Below, piece after piece: positions 61,008-64,000 of a stretch of DNA of 64,000 nucleotides. The position numbers were made by a program, and so were the translations under genes. The DNA comes from UBA1672 sp051967755 (GTDB lineage Bacteria; Pseudomonadota; Alphaproteobacteria; Micavibrionales; Micavibrionaceae), in contig JBQDYD010000003.1 in the NCBI GenBank assembly GCA_051967755.1, positions 62,001-126,000 of the forward strand, read 5' to 3'. Numbering within the stretch: the stretch's first letter is position 1; the number at the start of each line of letters is the position of its first letter. The notes under the pieces were generated by a model. That model had not been told where the DNA came from. It worked only from the letters and a program-made list of their open reading frames with translations, and searched no databases.

Positions 61008-62291
61008 TCACTCCATTGCATACCCACCGCGGTCTTGCTGCTGAGGTTTAAATTGAACGGATTCGGGGCTGTTTTTCTCTTTCATATCCATATATGTACC
61101 GATGTCTTTGCGCATCTGTAGCATGGTTTCATTATGCTCATTACGAAGGTTTTGAACGTGAGTTTGCAAGCGGCTGCGCTCCTGTAACTGTTTGGTGATG
61201 AGTTCCTGCTTTTCCTTCTGATCTCGCGCTTGGCATTTCAGCGCGTCTTGTCTGTTCTCTTCCTGAATGCGGCGATGCTTGCCGGTTATACGGGCAAGCA
61301 CGCCTTTAAACCATCGTGGCATACGCTCTTGGCGCTGCGTTTCTTCGTGCCTCTGGCGTTCATTGTGCGCCTGTTCTAACGCTGAGCGCCCTGTGCGATG
61401 ACGCTCACGAAGATTTGAAAGCGCGCTCTTAAGAGGCTGATACTTCTTACTGCGCTCATGCCTGACATCATTGATATGTTTTTGAAGAACATCGGTCATG
61501 ACCTTGGCAATCTTAGTTTTTGCTTGCTGTACAGATGGTAAATTTTCTTGTTTCAGGCGCGCATTCAGGGCGCGGGTTTTTAATCCTGTCCAGCGACTGA
61601 GGGAATAGACTTCGCCTTTATAATCTACGGCGACAAATCCGCGCTGATCTCCCTTTGCGAGGGTAAAGCCATGATTTAGCAGAGCGTGCGCAAATGATTT
61701 AGCATCATCGGAAGCGCTCCAAGCTTGCTTGAAGATATGCTTAATCATGCGCGGATCATCATCTTGGCGCTTGGCCTGTTGCCATTGTTCGCGTGTGAAA
61801 TTAAGCGGGTTGGTATATTGCTTATCAATAAAGCCCTTGGGCATGTTCCAGCCCTGTTCAAGATAGATGTCTTTGGAAATTTCATTCAGTTTCTTTTTGT
61901 AAAACGGCAGGTTTATGGCCGTCATGCTTTGCGCATCAATGCGTGACCAGACACAATGCGCGTGCTGCCGTCCTTCTTTTTCATGGAAGACGACAACGCG
62001 CGGCTGCCCCTCCAGCCCCATTTTTTGTTCAATGTCGCTCAGGGCTTTTTCGAATGTTTCATTGGTGGCGATTTCATCTTGCGGAGGATTGAGAGAGACG
62101 GAAAACAGAAATTGCGTGCAACGTGTTGCGCGGCTCGTGGCCTGAATTTCCTGAAAAGCGCCGTGTACGGTTTCAGATGAAAACCCTGTGATTTCATGAA
62201 CGGTTACATGGTCATTATCCCGATCATTCAGCAAGTGATTGGCGAGCTGTTTTGCGTGGCCTCTTTGATTGCCCTCGATAATCATGGGCAT
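61008..62291 (-). CDS. relaxase (MobA/VirD2-like mobilization nuclease)
   Basis: A 427-residue relaxase. The start MIIEGNQRGHAKQLANHLLN, then CTQFLFSVSLNPPQ and VVFHEKEGRQHAHCVWSRID, match the alphaproteobacterial relaxase group; HAH is the metal-binding part of the HUH-type site. No catalytic Tyr stands out near the N-terminus. The C-terminal half is a long Glu/Gln/Arg-rich coiled coil. It nicks DNA at oriT for conjugative transfer. It overlaps mobC by 10 bases. Confidence 0.88.
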   Translation of the reverse strand: MPMIIEGNQRGHAKQLANHLLNDRDNDHVTVHEITGFSSETVHGAFQEIQATSRATRCTQFLFSVSLNPPQDEIATNETFEKALSDIEQKMGLEGQPRVVVFHEKEGRQHAHCVWSRIDAQSMTAINLPFYKKKLNEISKDIYLEQGWNMPKGFIDKQYTNPLNFTREQWQQAKRQDDDPRMIKHIFKQAWSASDDAKSFAHALLNHGFTLAKGDQRGFVAVDYKGEVYSLSRWTGLKTRALNARLKQENLPSVQQAKTKIAKVMTDVLQKHINDVRHERSKKYQPLKSALSNLRERHRTGRSALEQAHNERQRHEETQRQERMPRWFKGVLARITGKHRRIQEENRQDALKCQARDQKEKQELITKQLQERSRLQTHVQNLRNEHNETMLQMRKDIGTYMDMKEKNSPESVQFKPQQQDRGGYAME

Positions 62292-62662
62292 TCATCTCTC
62301 AGGCCGAGGACTTTGATAAGGGTTTCTTTGATGAAAGCGATGTTCTGAACGGCTTCATTCAGATCGTGCAGAACGTCATCGGTGACAAGCAGACTGCCCG
62401 TGTTTGCCGCTCTGGCCAGTTGGTTGATGTTATTGGGAATACGCGACGCGCCGAGCTGCGCTAAAATCTGCGCAAGGATGATGTTATCTTCCTTTGGGCG
62501 GGATGTGCGGCCTCTGCGCGGCTTGGCATTGCTCAGGAGCGTTTCGCGAATATATGCACCGAGTGGTTTTGTGCCCGCAAGCTCTTCCAATAGCTGGCGT
62601 TCTTCAACGCTCAGGCGCAAGGAAAACGGGGTCGGCTTTTTTGTCTTGGTGTCATTGCTCAT
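62282..62662 (-). CDS. mobC: MobC-like mobilization accessory protein
   Basis: A 126-residue protein with FSLRLSVEERQLLEELAGTK and LGAYIRETLL, a ribbon-helix-helix-type start. The C-terminal IPNNINQLARAANTG is typical of MobC relaxosome proteins. These proteins bind oriT and help the relaxase. It is the first gene of mobC-relaxase, so oriT probably lies upstream in 62663-62790. Confidence 0.9.
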   Translation of the reverse strand: MSNDTKTKKPTPFSLRLSVEERQLLEELAGTKPLGAYIRETLLSNAKPRRGRTSRPKEDNIILAQILAQLGASRIPNNINQLARAANTGSLLVTDDVLHDLNEAVQNIAFIKETLIKVLGLRDECP

Positions 62663-62790
62663 GCCTTCAGCATAGGCGTGAGGGAGCTGAAAGCTGGGCG
62701 TTTTAATTATCGTTTCGGGATATGTTTATATTAGATTCTAACCTATCATTATTTTCGGCTAACATAGCGTTTTATATAGGGAGTTGAAGG
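62663..62790. other. probable oriT/promoter region upstream of mobC
   Basis: This 128-base gap between divergent mobC and the DUF4238 gene is where an oriT usually lies. It holds an inverted repeat TTCAGC (62666-62671) / GCTGAA (62686-62691) with a 14-base loop. A palindrome TTAGA-T-TCTAA (62731-62741) lies nearer the DUF4238 gene. Neither is a recognised nic-site consensus. Confidence 0.3.
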
Positions 62791-63774
62791 TTGGTAGACA
62801 AAATACGGCATCATTACGTTCCAGTAGGGTTGAGCAAGAATTTTTGTACAGAAGAAAAAAGATTATATCTTTACGATCTTTTGGAACAAAAGATTATGTC
62901 ATCATCTCCCAAAGATGCTTTTTTGAAGAAAAAACTACATTCTATTGTCGGTGACTCTGGGGAGGTCGATCATAACTTGATAGAAGATGAATTTATGCAG
63001 ATAGAAAGCATTGGTCTAAAAGCTATTAAAGAAACTATTCAAGGTAAGGGGCTAGATAACAACGCTAAAGATTTGATTGGTGCTTTTATTGCTCTTCAAT
63101 ACCTTAGAACCCCTGTTTCCAGATCAGGAATTGAGAAAATGCTTAAAAAGCAGCTCGCAGCTACTGCCAAGGTGCTTGATATGCAAGGTATATTCGGAGA
63201 AGTGCCGCAAGCCCTAAAGCCTTTTGGGAACACGATGTCTGAGCTAATAGATAGTGAGGCGGTTAATTTCCAAATTACTTTGCCTCAAGTAACAATGCAG
63301 GGATTGGTGGCTCTTCCCAAAATACATGAGCTTTTAATTCAAATGAACTGGTGTCTTTTACAGTCTTGCGATGATAACTACTTTTTATTATCAGACCATC
63401 CTGTTTCTATCTTGGATCCTGACATTGAAAAACATGGGTTGGGTATTGGCTTTATAGGGAAAAATATAGAAGTAGTTTTGCCTATTGGCTTGCATCATTG
63501 TGTCTTATTGTCATGGAAGGATATTCCAAATAACCTCAACGCTAATAAACGACAGGTTATTAACATTAACAAGCGTAGTGCGGTATTTGGGGAGAGGTTT
63601 TTCTCATATCCAATAAAGTCAAAAAAAGTAATGAATTTTATTAGTAGATATAAAGAGTGCAATTTTGGAAGTGTTGTAGAGAATATACCTAATCTTGAAG
63701 GGCAGTTAACAGTGGGGCAAAACAGTATTGTAGGTAATAGGAGGCTGTATGAAGAAATACAGCCTCTTTTTTGA
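62791..63774 (+). CDS. DUF4238 domain protein
   Basis: A 327-residue protein starting with KIRHHYVPVGLSKNF, the HHYVP motif that marks the DUF4238 family. A later YFLLSDHPVSILDPD matches the second family motif. The function is unknown; homologues often occur in variable regions. Translation appears to begin at TTG 62791, with GGGAG 7 bases upstream. It is AT-rich. A perfect terminator is embedded in its last codons. Confidence 0.85.
   Translation: MVDKIRHHYVPVGLSKNFCTEEKRLYLYDLLEQKIMSSSPKDAFLKKKLHSIVGDSGEVDHNLIEDEFMQIESIGLKAIKETIQGKGLDNNAKDLIGAFIALQYLRTPVSRSGIEKMLKKQLAATAKVLDMQGIFGEVPQALKPFGNTMSELIDSEAVNFQITLPQVTMQGLVALPKIHELLIQMNWCLLQSCDDNYFLLSDHPVSILDPDIEKHGLGIGFIGKNIEVVLPIGLHHCVLLSWKDIPNNLNANKRQVININKRSAVFGERFFSYPIKSKKVMNFISRYKECNFGSVVENIPNLEGQLTVGQNSIVGNRRLYEEIQPLF
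63741..63772 (+). terminator. terminator embedded in the 3' end of the DUF4238 gene
   Basis: GAGGCTGTAT (63741-63750) pairs perfectly with ATACAGCCTC (63757-63766) around a 6-base loop and is followed by six T. The stop TGA is at 63772-63774, so the whole hairpin lies inside coding sequence. Confidence 0.88.
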
Positions 63775-63823
63775 TATTTATAGCGTAATGAAGTTTTGAA
63801 ATTCAAATGTCTAAAAAGTAGCC

Positions 63824-64000
63824 TTAAGCAACTTTCAAAATCCTATTCCAATCCTCAAAACCTTGAATAATGCGTTCGAGGTTTTTGAGGATTGCACCGC
63901 TTATCCAAGCCAGATTTAAAACTGCTTCAATATCCATTGATGCAGGAAGTAGCCAACCACTAGCAAGACAAGCCCGATACCCCAGCTCAGCCAAAATCCA
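63824..64000 (-). CDS. unknown protein, C-terminal fragment (continues beyond window)
   Basis: A reading frame on the minus strand runs open from the window edge to TAA at 63824-63826, giving 58 residues. It reads ILAELGYRACLASGWLLPAS, then MDIEAVLNLAWISGAILKNL and ERIIQGFEDWNRILKVA, which looks like genuine helical coding sequence. The start lies outside the window. I cannot name a family. Confidence 0.5.
   Translation of the reverse strand, partial: WILAELGYRACLASGWLLPASMDIEAVLNLAWISGAILKNLERIIQGFEDWNRILKVA

Larger units (their letters stand above)
52746..64000. mobile_element. integrated mobilizable element at tRNA-Leu(CAA), right end outside window
   Basis: From the tRNA 3' end the window holds a serine recombinase, an arsenic resistance operon, a nuclease-NTPase-cold-shock gene, mobC and a relaxase. 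This gene content is typical of integrative mobilizable elements. Base composition shifts between modules: the 971-residue gene and DUF4238 gene are clearly AT-rich compared with the recombinase, ars and mob genes. I did not find a second copy of the tRNA 3' end in the window, so the distal boundary lies beyond 64000 or the recombinase leaves no such repeat. Confidence 0.8.

Noticed and set aside
52661..64000. Search for a second copy of the tRNA-Leu 3' end marking attR
   Set aside because: No repeat of the 3' end was found inside the window; the distal junction must be outside or lack such a repeat.

Overview
The window is chromosomal DNA of an alphaproteobacterium of moderate to low GC. The evidence is a CckA-type hybrid kinase, a TrcR/DUF1013 cell-cycle regulator, DUF1192 and DUF465 small proteins, a three-gene petABC cytochrome bc1 operon, and a recA gene preceded by the alphaproteobacterial SOS box GTTC-N7-GTTC. 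The genus cannot be fixed from the sequence alone; gene order and base composition would suit a Micavibrio-like or Rhodospirillales-like lineage (inference).

Positions 1-52.6 kb are core genome. They begin with flagellar genes (the start of an FlhB C-terminal-like gene, then flgB-flgC-fliE, then fliQ-fliR-flhB, interrupted by a sodium:solute symporter). Next come a DUF4139 protein, cckA, recA, smpB-dapA, a soluble lytic transglycosylase and a second two-component pair. A MoxR-DUF58-BatA/DUF4159-amidotransferase-like operon runs on the minus strand. It is followed by a CCA-adding enzyme, a phosphoribosyltransferase-like gene, an ATP-grasp gene, hemF-trmL, petABC, trcR, guaC, gloB with two methyltransferase genes, a ComF-like gene, a UbiH-type monooxygenase, grxC, a nitrilase, metC and a HerA-like ATPase. 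The core ends with a GNAT enzyme, an XRE regulator, an LpxR-like protein, a hydrolase, an HNH nuclease, small membrane proteins, a hemerythrin-like protein, dsbB and exoD.

At 52661-52745 lies tRNA-Leu(CAA). From its 3' end to the right edge the DNA is a mobile or mobilizable element. A large serine recombinase has an open reading frame that runs antisense through the whole tRNA gene. It is followed by a small accessory protein and an arsenic operon (arsR, an ArsI/CadI-type lyase, arsC, an embedded HNH-like gene, acr3) preceded by two matching dyads. Then come a roughly 260-bp intergenic block packed with hairpins, a 971-residue protein, a convergent mobC-relaxase pair, a DUF4238 gene and a truncated unknown gene. 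The far end of the element is not in the window.

The best candidate for an undescribed system is 57657-60951. The protein there joins an HsdR-N-like PD-(D/E)XK nuclease domain, a P-loop NTPase domain and two C-terminal cold-shock-like domains. Just upstream sit eight consecutive inverted repeats that could form a structured RNA. Its setting, mobile-element cargo beside mobilization genes, fits an anti-phage or anti-plasmid role, but that is inference.
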